Positions 44,748-54,453 of a stretch of 64,000 nt of DNA are shown here, one piece after another; the stretch's first letter is position 1, and every line of letters starts with the position of its first letter. This stretch comes from an uncultured Flavobacteriales bacterium (GTDB lineage Bacteria; Bacteroidota; Bacteroidia; Flavobacteriales; Weeksellaceae), in the NCBI GenBank assembly GCA_937876095.1, contig CALFIE010000004.1, forward strand, positions 17,412 through 81,411, given 5' to 3'. The notes beneath the pieces were generated by a model. It was not told where the DNA came from, did no database searches, and saw nothing but the letters and a program-made list of their open reading frames with translations. Position numbers and translations under genes: made by a program.

Positions 44748-46097
44748 ATGATTAGTTGGAGAAAGCATTTTAAAAAAGGTTTAGTTGCAATAGGACTATT
44801 GCTTACAACCGGTGCTTCTATTTACGCTCAAGGTGACGCCAAAAATGGTGAGAAACTATTTAAGGCAAACTGTACCGCATGTCACGCATTAGACAAACAA
44901 ATTGTTGGTCCTGCATTAGGCGGCGTAGTAGATAGACTGAAAAAAGAACAGAATTTAGACGAAGCGTGGTTCCAGAAATGGATCAAAGACAACAAAGCAT
45001 TACGAGCTTCAGGCGATAAGTATGCAAATGAGGTTTTTGCTAAATTCGACAAAACCGAAATGACTCAATTCCCGAGTCTATCTGACCAAGATGTAAAAGA
45101 CATTTTGGAATACACCACCAATCCGCCAAAAGCAGAACCTGTTGCTGAAAACACAGCAACTTCTGCCGCTTCTATAGAAGAGGATAAAAAAGCAAAAACC
45201 AATTCTACCATAATATTGATATCTCTATTATCAATTGGTGGATTACTATTTTGGTTGCTACTAAAATTAAGACAACTCGTAAATCTACAAAGAACCGAAG
45301 AACTAAAAGGTTTAAGTGAAACCAGAGCATTTACACTTGCAGAATGGTACCAAAAATACCAAATTGCTGGGAAAGTAATTCTTGGTTTATTGGCGATCTT
45401 GGCTTTCTACGGAGTTTGGAACTGGATGATGTGGATTGGTGTATACAAAGGATATCAACCAGAACAGCCTATACATTTCTCTCATAAAATTCACGCTGGT
45501 GAAAACAAAATTGATTGTCAATTATGTCACTCTGGTGCAAAATATGGTAAAGTTTCAGAAATTCCATCTATGAATGTGTGTATGAATTGTCACCGTATGA
45601 TTTCAGAATACAATGGTAAATATATGGAGCCTGGTAAAGATAAGGCATTCTATGATGGCGAAATTCAAAAAATTTATGCAGCAACAGGTTGGGATCCTGC
45701 AAAACAAGCTTATACAGGAAAAACTCAACCAATTGAATGGACTAGAATTCATAACATGCCAGATTTTGTATATTTCAATCACTCTCAACACGTAGTTGCA
45801 GGTGAACAAGCAATTATGACTTCATATAACAAGAAAAATCCTAAAGATCCAATTGATGTGGTTTGTAAAGCATGTCATGGTAAGATAGATACTATGAATG
45901 TTGTACAAATGGCCAATAATTTTACCATGGGTTGGTGTATAGAATGTCACAGAACTACCGAAGTTGATATGCAAAACGGATACAATAAAGAATACTTCAA
46001 AAATCTACACGACAAACTGAAAAAACAATATGGTAAAGAAACCAAATTGACTGTAGATGCAATTGGAGGATTAGAGTGTGGTAAATGTCATTATTAA
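44748..46097 (+). CDS. actA: Alternative complex III subunit ActA, multihaem cytochrome c
   Basis: ActA is the periplasmic cytochrome of the menaquinol:cytochrome c oxidoreductase. The 449-aa precursor has six CxxCH sites: CTACH (C42) in an N-terminal monohaem cytochrome domain, and five in the C-terminal part, CQLCH, CMNCH, CKACH, CIECH and CGKCH (between about residues 257 and 448). Two membrane helices (STIILISLLSIGGLLFWLLL and VILGLLAILAFYGVW) separate the two haem regions. First gene of the operon; actB follows after 23 bp. Confidence 0.95.
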   Translation: MISWRKHFKKGLVAIGLLLTTGASIYAQGDAKNGEKLFKANCTACHALDKQIVGPALGGVVDRLKKEQNLDEAWFQKWIKDNKALRASGDKYANEVFAKFDKTEMTQFPSLSDQDVKDILEYTTNPPKAEPVAENTATSAASIEEDKKAKTNSTIILISLLSIGGLLFWLLLKLRQLVNLQRTEELKGLSETRAFTLAEWYQKYQIAGKVILGLLAILAFYGVWNWMMWIGVYKGYQPEQPIHFSHKIHAGENKIDCQLCHSGAKYGKVSEIPSMNVCMNCHRMISEYNGKYMEPGKDKAFYDGEIQKIYAATGWDPAKQAYTGKTQPIEWTRIHNMPDFVYFNHSQHVVAGEQAIMTSYNKKNPKDPIDVVCKACHGKIDTMNVVQMANNFTMGWCIECHRTTEVDMQNGYNKEYFKNLHDKLKKQYGKETKLTVDAIGGLECGKCHY

Positions 46098-46120
46098 TAA
46101 CGAAAAATTAGAAGTATCAA

Positions 46121-49100
46121 ATGGCTTCAAATAAAATACAATTCAGAAGTATTCACGAACTAAAAGATCCGTCTCTACACGGAAAATTAGCTCAAAAAGA
46201 ATTTCAAAACGAAATTCCGGTAGATGAGTTTTTAAGTGAAACCGAAAAGAATGGCTCTGCAAGCTCTAGAAGAGATTTCCTAAAATTATTAGGGTTTTCT
46301 ACTGCAGCAGTTACATTGGCTGCTTGTGAAGCTCCAGTAATTAAGACCATTCCTTATGTAGTGAAACCTCACGATATTATACCTGGAATTCCAAATTATT
46401 ATGCGTCTACTTATTTCGATGGTTATGATTTTGCCAGTGTTTTGGTGAAAACCAGAGAAGGAAGGCCTATAAAAATAGACCCAAATCCTGCTGCTGGAAA
46501 TTTGGGAAAAACATCAGCAAGAACTCAAGCTAGTGTATTATCATTATATGATAATGATAAGGTAAAACAACCAAAACTTGATGGCAAAGATGAAACTTTT
46601 GACAAAGTAGATGACTACACCATCAATGCGCTGAATGAAGCACAGACTTCTGGCAAAAAAATCGTAATTCTAAGTCATTCATTTGCATCACCAACATTCA
46701 AAAAATTATTTGGTGATTTCAAAACAAAATATGCCAATGCAGAATTGGTAACTTACGATGCATATCCTCATGCTGCAGCATTAGATGCTGCACAAGAAGT
46801 ATTCGGACAAAGAGCATTACCTGTTTATGATTTATCTAAAACACAATTGGTTGTGTCTTTTAATGCTGATTTCTTGGGAGATTACAATGGTGGTAGTTTA
46901 GAAACTTCGTTCGCAGCTGCAAGAAAACCAGGTCCAGACATGTTGAGACATATTCAAGTAGAATCTAATATGTCGTTAACTGGAGCGAATGCAGACAGTA
47001 GAATACGATTAAAACCAAGTGCAGTAAATAAAACATTAGTAGAGGTTTACAAAGGATTAAACGGAGGAACTTCTGATAAAGTTGCTGCTGAAATTGTAAA
47101 AGAATTGCAAGCAAAAGGTAGCAATGCCGTGGTTTTTGCTGATGGTTCAAAAGCTGCACAAGTTCTTGCACACTTAATTAATCAAAAATTAGCATCCAAC
47201 GCATTTACAGGAAAAGCCAATTTCTTGAAAGAGTTTGATGGAGCAAAATACCAAGAATTTTTGGGTTGGCTAAATGCAGGTCAAGTTGGAGTGCTTATTA
47301 CCAACAACGTAAATCCAATTTATTCTTCAAACAAAGGTGAAGATTTCAAGAAATCTTTATCTAAAGTGAAGAATATTATCGCAATTACCGATAAGAAAAA
47401 CGAAATATACGATGCTGCAAAAGCAGTAATTCCTGTTGCAAATTGGTTGGAATCTTGGGGAGATCTAACACCTGAAACTGGTGCATATGCATTAATGCAA
47501 CCTACCATTCAAAAAATCTTCAAATCCAGACAATTAGAAGAATCTATATTGGTTTGGATGAATGGTAAAAACAGTGCAGCCAATAATTATTATGATTATT
47601 TAAAATCAAATGCAACCTCACTTTTAGGAGGAGTTAGCTTCAACAAAGCATTGTACAATGGTTTCAATGCAGGAGGAAATGCAACTACCCTTTCTTATTC
47701 AGGTGGTAACCCGGCACAAGCAATTACCGAATTAGGAAATTTCAAAGCATCTGATTTAGAATTGGTGCTTTATACCAAAACTTCTTTGGGAGATGGTACC
47801 CAAGCAAATAATCCTTGGTTACAAGAATTACCAGATCCTATCACAAGATTGTCTTGGGATAATTACCTTACTATTTCGCCAAAAGATGCTGAAAAATTTG
47901 GTATTGAAAACAACCTTAATGCGAGAATGCAATTAGATGGAACTAAAGTAAATGTAACTGCTAATGGTGTTACCTTGAAAGATGTTCCAGTATTCATACA
48001 ACCTGGTCAAGCTGATGGTTCAGTTGGTCTTGCATTGGGTTATGGTAAGAAAAATTCTGGTAAAATAGCAGAAACTGGAGTAAATGCATATCCTTTATTT
48101 GATGGATCTAATTTGGTTATTTCTAATGTAAAAATTGAAAAAACCGAAGATGAGCACGAATTTGCTGGTATGCAGTTTCAAAATACATTGATGGGACGCT
48201 ACGAAATTGCCAAAGAAATTCCTTTGGATGATTTCTTGAACGTACCTTTTGATGATGAACACAAAGGTTGGAACAAACCTTTAGAAATGCATACTTTAGG
48301 TGGAACTTTACCTATAGGTAAAGTTGATTTATGGGATGCTTTTGATGATACAGATGGTCCACACTTCAATTTATCAGTAGACTTGAACTCTTGTACAGGT
48401 TGTGGAGCATGTATAATTGCTTGTCAAGCTGAAAATAATGTACCAGTTGTTGGTAAAGCTGAGGTTAGAATGTCTAGAGACATGTATTGGTTGAGAATTG
48501 ACCGATATTATACCGCCATAGAAAAATTAGAAACCAAAGATGTAGTAGACAGAGGTCTAAACGCTGCTCAAATGTACGGTGGTCCTTTCACCGAAGGTAT
48601 TCTAAATCATCCCGCCGAAAATCCTGATGTGATTTTCCAACCAGTGATGTGTCAGCATTGTAACCACGCTCCTTGCGAAACTGTTTGTCCGGTTGCTGCA
48701 ACATCACACGGAAAACAAGGTCAAAACCAAATGGCTTACAACAGATGTATCGGTACCAGATATTGTGCCAACAACTGTCCTTACAAAGTAAGAAGGTTCA
48801 ATTGGTTTACCTATAACTTAAATGATAAATTTGATTTTAATCAAAATAATGATTTGGGTAGAATGGTTCTAAATCCTGATGTGGTTGTAAGAACAAGAGG
48901 GGTGATGGAAAAATGTTCTATGTGTATCCAAATGACACAAGCAACAATTTTAGAAGCCAAAAAAGAAGGACGCACAATTCCAGATGGTGAATTTAAAACA
49001 GCTTGTTCTAAAGCGTGTTCAACTGGTGCATTGAAATTTGGAGATATGAATGATAAATCCTCTGAAGTTAGAGCGCTATTCAATAGCAATAGAAAATATG

Positions 49101-49180
49101 TATTATTAGAAGAGATTGGTACCAAACCAAATGTATTCTATCATACAAAAATTAGAAACAGAAAAGAAAACAACGTTTAA
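46121..49180 (+). CDS. actB: Alternative complex III subunit ActB, Fe-S protein
   Basis: A 1019-aa fusion of a molybdopterin-oxidoreductase-like domain with a ferredoxin-type domain. A Tat-like signal, RRDFLKLLGFSTAAVTLAAC, lies near residues 50-68, preceded by an unusual hydrophilic leader. The C-terminal part carries the cluster ligands CTGCGACIIACQ (about 757), MCQHCNHAPCETVCP (about 842), CIGTRYCANNCPYK (about 877), CSMCIQM (about 932) and CSKACSTG. The molybdopterin-like domain is known from the family not to bind cofactor. The fourth-largest piece of electron wiring from quinol to ActA. Confidence 0.95.
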   Translation: MASNKIQFRSIHELKDPSLHGKLAQKEFQNEIPVDEFLSETEKNGSASSRRDFLKLLGFSTAAVTLAACEAPVIKTIPYVVKPHDIIPGIPNYYASTYFDGYDFASVLVKTREGRPIKIDPNPAAGNLGKTSARTQASVLSLYDNDKVKQPKLDGKDETFDKVDDYTINALNEAQTSGKKIVILSHSFASPTFKKLFGDFKTKYANAELVTYDAYPHAAALDAAQEVFGQRALPVYDLSKTQLVVSFNADFLGDYNGGSLETSFAAARKPGPDMLRHIQVESNMSLTGANADSRIRLKPSAVNKTLVEVYKGLNGGTSDKVAAEIVKELQAKGSNAVVFADGSKAAQVLAHLINQKLASNAFTGKANFLKEFDGAKYQEFLGWLNAGQVGVLITNNVNPIYSSNKGEDFKKSLSKVKNIIAITDKKNEIYDAAKAVIPVANWLESWGDLTPETGAYALMQPTIQKIFKSRQLEESILVWMNGKNSAANNYYDYLKSNATSLLGGVSFNKALYNGFNAGGNATTLSYSGGNPAQAITELGNFKASDLELVLYTKTSLGDGTQANNPWLQELPDPITRLSWDNYLTISPKDAEKFGIENNLNARMQLDGTKVNVTANGVTLKDVPVFIQPGQADGSVGLALGYGKKNSGKIAETGVNAYPLFDGSNLVISNVKIEKTEDEHEFAGMQFQNTLMGRYEIAKEIPLDDFLNVPFDDEHKGWNKPLEMHTLGGTLPIGKVDLWDAFDDTDGPHFNLSVDLNSCTGCGACIIACQAENNVPVVGKAEVRMSRDMYWLRIDRYYTAIEKLETKDVVDRGLNAAQMYGGPFTEGILNHPAENPDVIFQPVMCQHCNHAPCETVCPVAATSHGKQGQNQMAYNRCIGTRYCANNCPYKVRRFNWFTYNLNDKFDFNQNNDLGRMVLNPDVVVRTRGVMEKCSMCIQMTQATILEAKKEGRTIPDGEFKTACSKACSTGALKFGDMNDKSSEVRALFNSNRKYVLLEEIGTKPNVFYHTKIRNRKENNV

Positions 49181-49198
49181 ATAATAAATAGGTAAAAA

Positions 49199-50596
49199 AT
49201 GTCAGGACATTACGAAGCTCCGATAAGGGAACCTTTAATTATTGGTCATAAAACTTATCATGATATCTCGGAAGATATTGCAAGACCTATCGAAGAAAGA
49301 GCCGGAAAACTTTGGTGGATTTCATTATGGGCAGCATTAGCATTATTCTTATACGGATTTGGCTGTATTGCTTACACCATCGGAACCGGAATCGGTGCAT
49401 GGGGATTGAACAGAACTATTAACTGGGGTTGGGATATTACCAATTTCGTTTGGTGGGTTGGTATAGGTCACGCTGGAACCCTAATTTCTGCGGTACTATT
49501 ATTATTTAGACAAAGATGGAGAATGTCTGTAAACCGTTCTGCTGAAGCAATGACAATTTTTGCAGTAGTTCAGGCAGCGATATTCCCAGTAATTCATATG
49601 GGTAGAGTTTGGGTTGGATATTGGGTTTTTCCTTTGCCAAACCAATTTGGTTCTCTTTGGCCAAACTTTAACTCACCTTTACTTTGGGATGTATTTGCAA
49701 TTTCAACCTACTTCTCAGTATCTACCGTATTTTGGTTTATGGGATTGATTCCGGATTTTGCAATGATTAGAGATCGTGCAAAAACACCTTGGACTAAAAA
49801 AATCTACACCTTCCTAGCTTTTGGTTGGGGTGGTAAAGCTAAACATTGGCAACGATTCGAAGAACTATCATTGGTATTAGCTGGTTTAGCAACTCCATTG
49901 GTATTCTCTGTACATACAACGGTATCATTTGACTTTGCTACTTCGGTAATCAAAGGATGGCATTCTACTATTTATCCTCCATATTTCGTTGCGGGTGCAA
50001 TTTTTTCTGGATTTGCAATGGTACAAACATTATTACTTGTTGCTAGAAAAGTTTGTCACTTAGAAGAATACATCACGATGTATCATATTGAAATAATGAA
50101 TATCGTAATCATTTTGACAGGTGGAATGGTAACAGTAGCTTACGGTACTGAATATTTTATTGGTTGGTACTCTGGTTCCAGATTTGAAGATTTTACTTAT
50201 CTTTCTCCAGGTGCTGCAACTGGACCATATTGGTGGGCATTTTGGTCTTTAATTATATGTAACCTCGTAGTTCCTGCTTCATTCTGGTTCAAAAAATTAA
50301 GAACAAATATTATTTGGACATTCATAGTAGCATTAATTATCAATATAGGAATGTGGTTTGAGCGTTTCGATATTATCGTAATCAACTTATCCAGAGATTA
50401 TTTACCTGGAGCTTGGACTATGTTTAAACCAACTATTATAGATGTGGGTGTATATCTAGGAACGATAGGATTCTTCTCTGTATTATTCTTATTGTATGCA
50501 AGAACTTTTCCTGTAATTGCACAGGCAGAATTGAAAAGTATTTTGAAAATATCCGGTGAAACTTATAAAGCAAAAGAAGGAGATGAGCACCACTAA
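49199..50596 (+). CDS. actC: Alternative complex III subunit ActC, NrfD-like membrane protein
   Basis: A 465-aa NrfD/PsrC-family membrane subunit with about ten helices, the likely quinol-oxidising subunit. Visible segments include WWVGIGHAGTLISAVLLLFR, FPVIHMGRVWVGYWVFPL, VFSVHTTVSFDFATSVIKGW and WFERFDIIVINLSRDY, with conserved histidines and arginines near the membrane surface. The gene overlaps actD by 14 bp. Confidence 0.95.
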   Translation: MSGHYEAPIREPLIIGHKTYHDISEDIARPIEERAGKLWWISLWAALALFLYGFGCIAYTIGTGIGAWGLNRTINWGWDITNFVWWVGIGHAGTLISAVLLLFRQRWRMSVNRSAEAMTIFAVVQAAIFPVIHMGRVWVGYWVFPLPNQFGSLWPNFNSPLLWDVFAISTYFSVSTVFWFMGLIPDFAMIRDRAKTPWTKKIYTFLAFGWGGKAKHWQRFEELSLVLAGLATPLVFSVHTTVSFDFATSVIKGWHSTIYPPYFVAGAIFSGFAMVQTLLLVARKVCHLEEYITMYHIEIMNIVIILTGGMVTVAYGTEYFIGWYSGSRFEDFTYLSPGAATGPYWWAFWSLIICNLVVPASFWFKKLRTNIIWTFIVALIINIGMWFERFDIIVINLSRDYLPGAWTMFKPTIIDVGVYLGTIGFFSVLFLLYARTFPVIAQAELKSILKISGETYKAKEGDEHH

Positions 50597-51104
50597 AAGA
50601 ATTTTCGGCCTTTATGGCGACGATGATGATTTAATGCACGGCGTAAAAGCTTTCAGAGAGAAAGGAATAGAAATCGCAGAAGTATATACTCCATTTCCTG
50701 TACATGGATTGGATAAAGCATTAGGTCTTAGAAAAACAAGAATTTCAGATGCCGCATTTATTTATGCTGTTTATGGTGTAACAATAGGATCTGTAGTTAC
50801 TTGGTACATAATGAATCATGATTGGCCTCAAAATATTGGGGGTAAACCAGCTTTTGATTGGGCACATAATATGCCTGCATTTGTGGTTCCAATGTTTGAA
50901 TTAATGGTATTCTGTGCTGCACACATGATGTCACTAACATTTCTAGTAAGAAACAAAATGTTCCCAGGAGCTGCTCCACAAAATCCGGATCCTAGAACAA
51001 CAGATGATAAATTTATGATGGAATTTGTTTCAGATAATGTAGATTCTATTAAACAAATTCTGATTGAAACTGGTGTTGAAGAAATAACCGTAAAAGATGC
51101 TTAA
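50583..51104 (+). CDS. actD: Alternative complex III subunit ActD
   Basis: A 173-aa DUF3341-family protein with two membrane helices (FIYAVYGVTIGSVVTWYIM and MPAFVVPMFELMVFCAAHMM), starting MSTTKRIFGLYGDDDDLMHG. It is a structural subunit that bridges the membrane parts of the complex. The ATG at 50583 lies in the end of actC; an earlier in-frame TTG is less likely since it would extend a hydrophilic run into actC. The stop overlaps or abuts the actE start. Confidence 0.93.
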   Translation: MSTTKRIFGLYGDDDDLMHGVKAFREKGIEIAEVYTPFPVHGLDKALGLRKTRISDAAFIYAVYGVTIGSVVTWYIMNHDWPQNIGGKPAFDWAHNMPAFVVPMFELMVFCAAHMMSLTFLVRNKMFPGAAPQNPDPRTTDDKFMMEFVSDNVDSIKQILIETGVEEITVKDA

Positions 51105-51105
51105 T

Positions 51106-51813
51106 ATGAAGAATACTATTTTAAAAATTTCAGCAATCTTAGGTTTTACAACTATTGTATTAAATTCTTGCGGACCAAAAGACAATCCGCCTTTGGTATA
51201 TTTTCCAGATATGTATTTCCCTGTTGCTTATGATCCTTTGATGAAAGCTGAAGATGCTTATTCTGATCATGAAAACGAAATTCCTGCGTTTGTAAAAAAC
51301 AATGGAGCAACTGGACTTACTCCTGTTGAAGGTTCGGTTCCCCAAAATAAAGATGGAATCATTGCAGAAGATAAATTGCCGACCAACCCAACAGAATATA
51401 ATGCAGGTTATGATGCTTCAAAAGCAATTACATCCTCTACTTTGCTTGCAGAAAATGCGGAAAAAGATATACAAAGAGGAAAAGCAATGTATGAAAAAAC
51501 TTGTGCAGCTTGTCACGGCGTAAACGGTGACGGACAAGGTCCAATTGTACAAAGTGGAGCCTATTCTGGTGTTCCAAAATATGCAGATAGACAAATTTCA
51601 GTCGGATCAGTACATTACGTTTTGATCAACGGTAGAAATGCAATGGGTTCTTATGCAGGACAATTAACTCCAGGAGATAGATGGAGAGTTGCAATGTATG
51701 TAATGAGCGCCTTCAAAGGTGGTGCTACCACTTCTGTAACTGCTACAGCACCTACAGCTCAACCAGCAACAACTGAATCTACTACTAATGAAACAACTAG
51801 TCCTAAAAAATAA
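51106..51813 (+). CDS. actE: Alternative complex III subunit ActE, monohaem cytochrome c lipoprotein
   Basis: A 235-aa lipoprotein cytochrome. The lipobox cysteine is in GFTTIVLNSCGP (about C23), and the single haem site is CAACHGVNGDGQG (about residue 130), with a methionine ligand near RNAMGSYAGQL. The C-terminal 30 residues are a Thr/Ala-rich tail. It carries electrons from ActA or to the oxidase. The ATG at 51106 is preferred; another ATG at 51097 overlaps the actD stop and adds three residues. Confidence 0.93.
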   Translation: MKNTILKISAILGFTTIVLNSCGPKDNPPLVYFPDMYFPVAYDPLMKAEDAYSDHENEIPAFVKNNGATGLTPVEGSVPQNKDGIIAEDKLPTNPTEYNAGYDASKAITSSTLLAENAEKDIQRGKAMYEKTCAACHGVNGDGQGPIVQSGAYSGVPKYADRQISVGSVHYVLINGRNAMGSYAGQLTPGDRWRVAMYVMSAFKGGATTSVTATAPTAQPATTESTTNETTSPKK

Positions 51814-51825
51814 AAAGATTAAAAA

Positions 51826-53157
51826 ATGTATAGTTTTTCACCTAAATTAAGATTATATTCAATTATACTTATCGTTCTAGGATTGGTTTTGTTTACTGCC
51901 GGATATTTTATGAATCACGGTTTAGATGATACTAAAATAGAACATCTAATAGAGTCGGTACACGCATCAGGAAACAATGCTCCAACACATTCTAGTGAAA
52001 TGGTTGGTCCACAAGATCATACAGCACACTTAGAGCATGCAAAAATGCAAATTCACAATCAACCATTAGCTGCTATTCATACAATAGCCGTATTTCTATT
52101 TGGAATTAGTTGTTGTGCACTATTTTTCTATTCTATACAACATGCTGCACATGCGGGTTGGTCAATTATAGTTACAAGAGTGATGGAAGCAATTGCTTCT
52201 TACATTCCTTGGGGTGGAGCAATTTTGGTAATATTAATGTTATTAAATATTTTCCATCATGGTCATTTATTCCACTGGATGGATCCAAATCTTACCGATC
52301 CTACCAAACCAGAGTTTGATAGCATTTTATATGAAAAGAAAAAATTTCTAAACATTCCGTTTTATGCATTCAGAACATTACTTTATGTAGGTGGAGCAAG
52401 TTTTTTTGTTTGGAAATTAAAATCTTTATCTAAAAAATTAGATGAAACAAAATCTAGAGCAGATAATCAAAAATTATACAACTGGAGTGTTGCTTACATC
52501 GCATTCTTTGGTTTTTGTTCTGCAGCTTGGGCTTGGGATTGGTTGATGTCAATAGATCCACACTGGTATTCTACCATGTATATATGGTACTCTATGGTAA
52601 GTTGTCTTTCAAGTTCAATCGCAGCGATTATTTTAGTAAGTGTTTATTTAAAGAAAAAAGGTCTTTTGCCGCAGTTTAATGATAATCATTTACACGATTT
52701 AGGAAAATTCCTATTTGCAACCAGCATGCTTTGGACTTATACTTGGTTCTGTCAATTTATGTTATATTGGTATGCGAATGTTCCAGAGGAAATTAACTAT
52801 TTCTTTGGTAGATTTTCTTACTATGCGCCAACATTCTTACCAATGTTGATACTTAATTTCCTCATTCCATTATTAGTAATGGTAAGCTCAAGTATAAAAA
52901 GAAACTACAAAGTGGTAACCATCATGGCAGTAGTTGTATTGGTAGGACACTGGTTAGATTATTTCAATATGGTAATGCCAGGAACAGTAGGACCATACTG
53001 GAAAACACCAGAAATGTTATTGCTCAATCTTGGTGCGGTACTTTTCGGAATAGGATTGTTTGTTTTTGTAGTATTTACTGCATTATCAAAACTAAAATTA
53101 ATCCCAGAAGGAAATCCATTAGTTCACGAATCCAAAATTTACGAATATCCTTTCTAA
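51826..53157 (+). CDS. actF: Alternative complex III subunit ActF, NrfD-like membrane protein
   Basis: A 443-aa second NrfD-related subunit with about ten helices, for example IILIVLGLVLFTAGYFMNHG, IHTIAVFLFGISCCALFFY and VTIMAVVVLVGHWLDYFNMV. The WAWDWLMSIDPHWYSTMYIW segment is a family mark. It likely contributes a proton path but is not the quinol site. Last gene of the act operon; no cytochrome oxidase genes follow, unlike the arrangement in many relatives. Confidence 0.93.
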   Translation: MYSFSPKLRLYSIILIVLGLVLFTAGYFMNHGLDDTKIEHLIESVHASGNNAPTHSSEMVGPQDHTAHLEHAKMQIHNQPLAAIHTIAVFLFGISCCALFFYSIQHAAHAGWSIIVTRVMEAIASYIPWGGAILVILMLLNIFHHGHLFHWMDPNLTDPTKPEFDSILYEKKKFLNIPFYAFRTLLYVGGASFFVWKLKSLSKKLDETKSRADNQKLYNWSVAYIAFFGFCSAAWAWDWLMSIDPHWYSTMYIWYSMVSCLSSSIAAIILVSVYLKKKGLLPQFNDNHLHDLGKFLFATSMLWTYTWFCQFMLYWYANVPEEINYFFGRFSYYAPTFLPMLILNFLIPLLVMVSSSIKRNYKVVTIMAVVVLVGHWLDYFNMVMPGTVGPYWKTPEMLLLNLGAVLFGIGLFVFVVFTALSKLKLIPEGNPLVHESKIYEYPF

Positions 53158-53180
53158 AGAACGATTCTAAAACATATAAC

Positions 53181-53214
53181 AAAACCTTGCAACCTTTTTT
53201 TGCAAGGTTTTTTT
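53181..53214 (+). terminator. Terminator of the act operon
   Basis: AAAACCTTGCAA pairs with TTGCAAGGTTTT with a T-run, 24 bp after actF. Confidence 0.88.
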
Positions 53215-53261
53215 CATCTCAAAGACATCAAAAAAACAAAATAAACTTCATTCTTTTTTCA

Positions 53262-53269
53262 TAATTTTG
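53262..53269 (+). promoter_or_regulatory. -7 element (TAATTTTG) before the lipoprotein gene
   Basis: A TAnnTTTG match 18 bases before the ATG at 53288. Confidence 0.4.
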
Positions 53270-53287
53270 CACAAACGAAACCAATTT

Positions 53288-54451
53288 ATGAAAAAAATAT
53301 TTTTATTAGCAGTATTAACCTCATTGTTTCTGATTAGTTGCAAAAAAACAAGTATTGATGCATCTTCTACCAAATCATTACAATCCAGCATTAATGATAT
53401 GGCGAGTTCTCTTAATACTATTCAGCAATACAAGTTCAATGAAGCGCTATATATTTTGAAAACCTTCGGTGTAGAAGGTAAAGATGACTTTGCAAAACTA
53501 AGAAACCTTGGGAAATTAATAGATGGTAAAAAAATTCCTGAGATTTTGACACTCGCTGATCAAGTTGCTCAAAAAAACTCCATAGAATGGAGCAGTACTG
53601 GTCCTCCTTCATTAGGAGAAATGAATATTTTCTCAAACACCTCAGCAAAAGAATCTGATTCTAATGATATTATTGCAAGTTCACTGTCAATAAACGTAGT
53701 TCCAACTGCAGTAGATAGTATTTCTGGGCCAAAATCAATGCAAATTATTCCGAAATTGGTAGATAATACTGAAAAACCTATTTCGTTTTCAGGAGCCGCA
53801 CTAGAAACCACTCTAGAAATCTATAGTGGTGGTAACATATTGCTCACTTCAAAAAACTTGATGACCGATAATAATTTCAAAGGATTTGGAATACGATTCG
53901 CTTCTTTACCAAAAGATAAAATAATTGACGGTAAAATTGATGTGAAAGTAAGCGTAAAAACCAGTCAAAAAATCTACCAAATGACCAAAGCTGGTGTTTC
54001 AGTAAATGAAAAAGAACTTTACACACCTCCAGTTCCTAAAGAAACAGATACTGAAACTGTAACAACTACAGAAACAACTCCTGAAAATTCTTATAAAACA
54101 GAAGATGGAAGCCTAGATCCACAAAAAGCGAAAACAGATCCTAAATTCACTGTTTCAGCATTTTTAAATAATCTAAAAGCACAAAATCTGAAAAGTGCTT
54201 TCAATGCTGCAGACAATCCAAATTGGAATTCTTATGACGCTTTTGCTAATCCAACTTCAGGTTTCGGAAGTGTAAAAAATCTTACAGTGAAAAGTATTTC
54301 AACCACCACATCTAATGATAAAACGGCACTTGTAAACTCAACGTATGATGTAACCGACAAAAACGGAAACATTATTCCACTTAAAGTAACATTCGGTCTG
54401 AAAAATGTAAATGGCGAATGGAAAATATCTAGTTATAAAATAAACCAATAA
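53288..54451 (+). CDS. Lipoprotein of unknown function
   Basis: A 387-aa lipoprotein with lipobox cysteine in FLISCKKTS (about C18). The N-terminal region (about 25-115) is helical (LQSSINDMASSLNTIQQYKF, EILTLADQVAQKNS) with a conserved-looking WSSTGPPSLGEMNIF. The middle is beta-rich, and a Thr/Glu-rich linker (TETVTTTETTPENSYK) separates a C-terminal NTF2/SnoaL-like domain (about 275-387; FTVSAFLNNLKAQNLKSAF, VTFGLKNVNGEWKISSYKI). No enzyme motif is seen. Only 2 bp before apt, so probably co-transcribed. Confidence 0.75.
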   Translation: MKKIFLLAVLTSLFLISCKKTSIDASSTKSLQSSINDMASSLNTIQQYKFNEALYILKTFGVEGKDDFAKLRNLGKLIDGKKIPEILTLADQVAQKNSIEWSSTGPPSLGEMNIFSNTSAKESDSNDIIASSLSINVVPTAVDSISGPKSMQIIPKLVDNTEKPISFSGAALETTLEIYSGGNILLTSKNLMTDNNFKGFGIRFASLPKDKIIDGKIDVKVSVKTSQKIYQMTKAGVSVNEKELYTPPVPKETDTETVTTTETTPENSYKTEDGSLDPQKAKTDPKFTVSAFLNNLKAQNLKSAFNAADNPNWNSYDAFANPTSGFGSVKNLTVKSISTTTSNDKTALVNSTYDVTDKNGNIIPLKVTFGLKNVNGEWKISSYKINQ

Positions 54452-54453
54452 CA

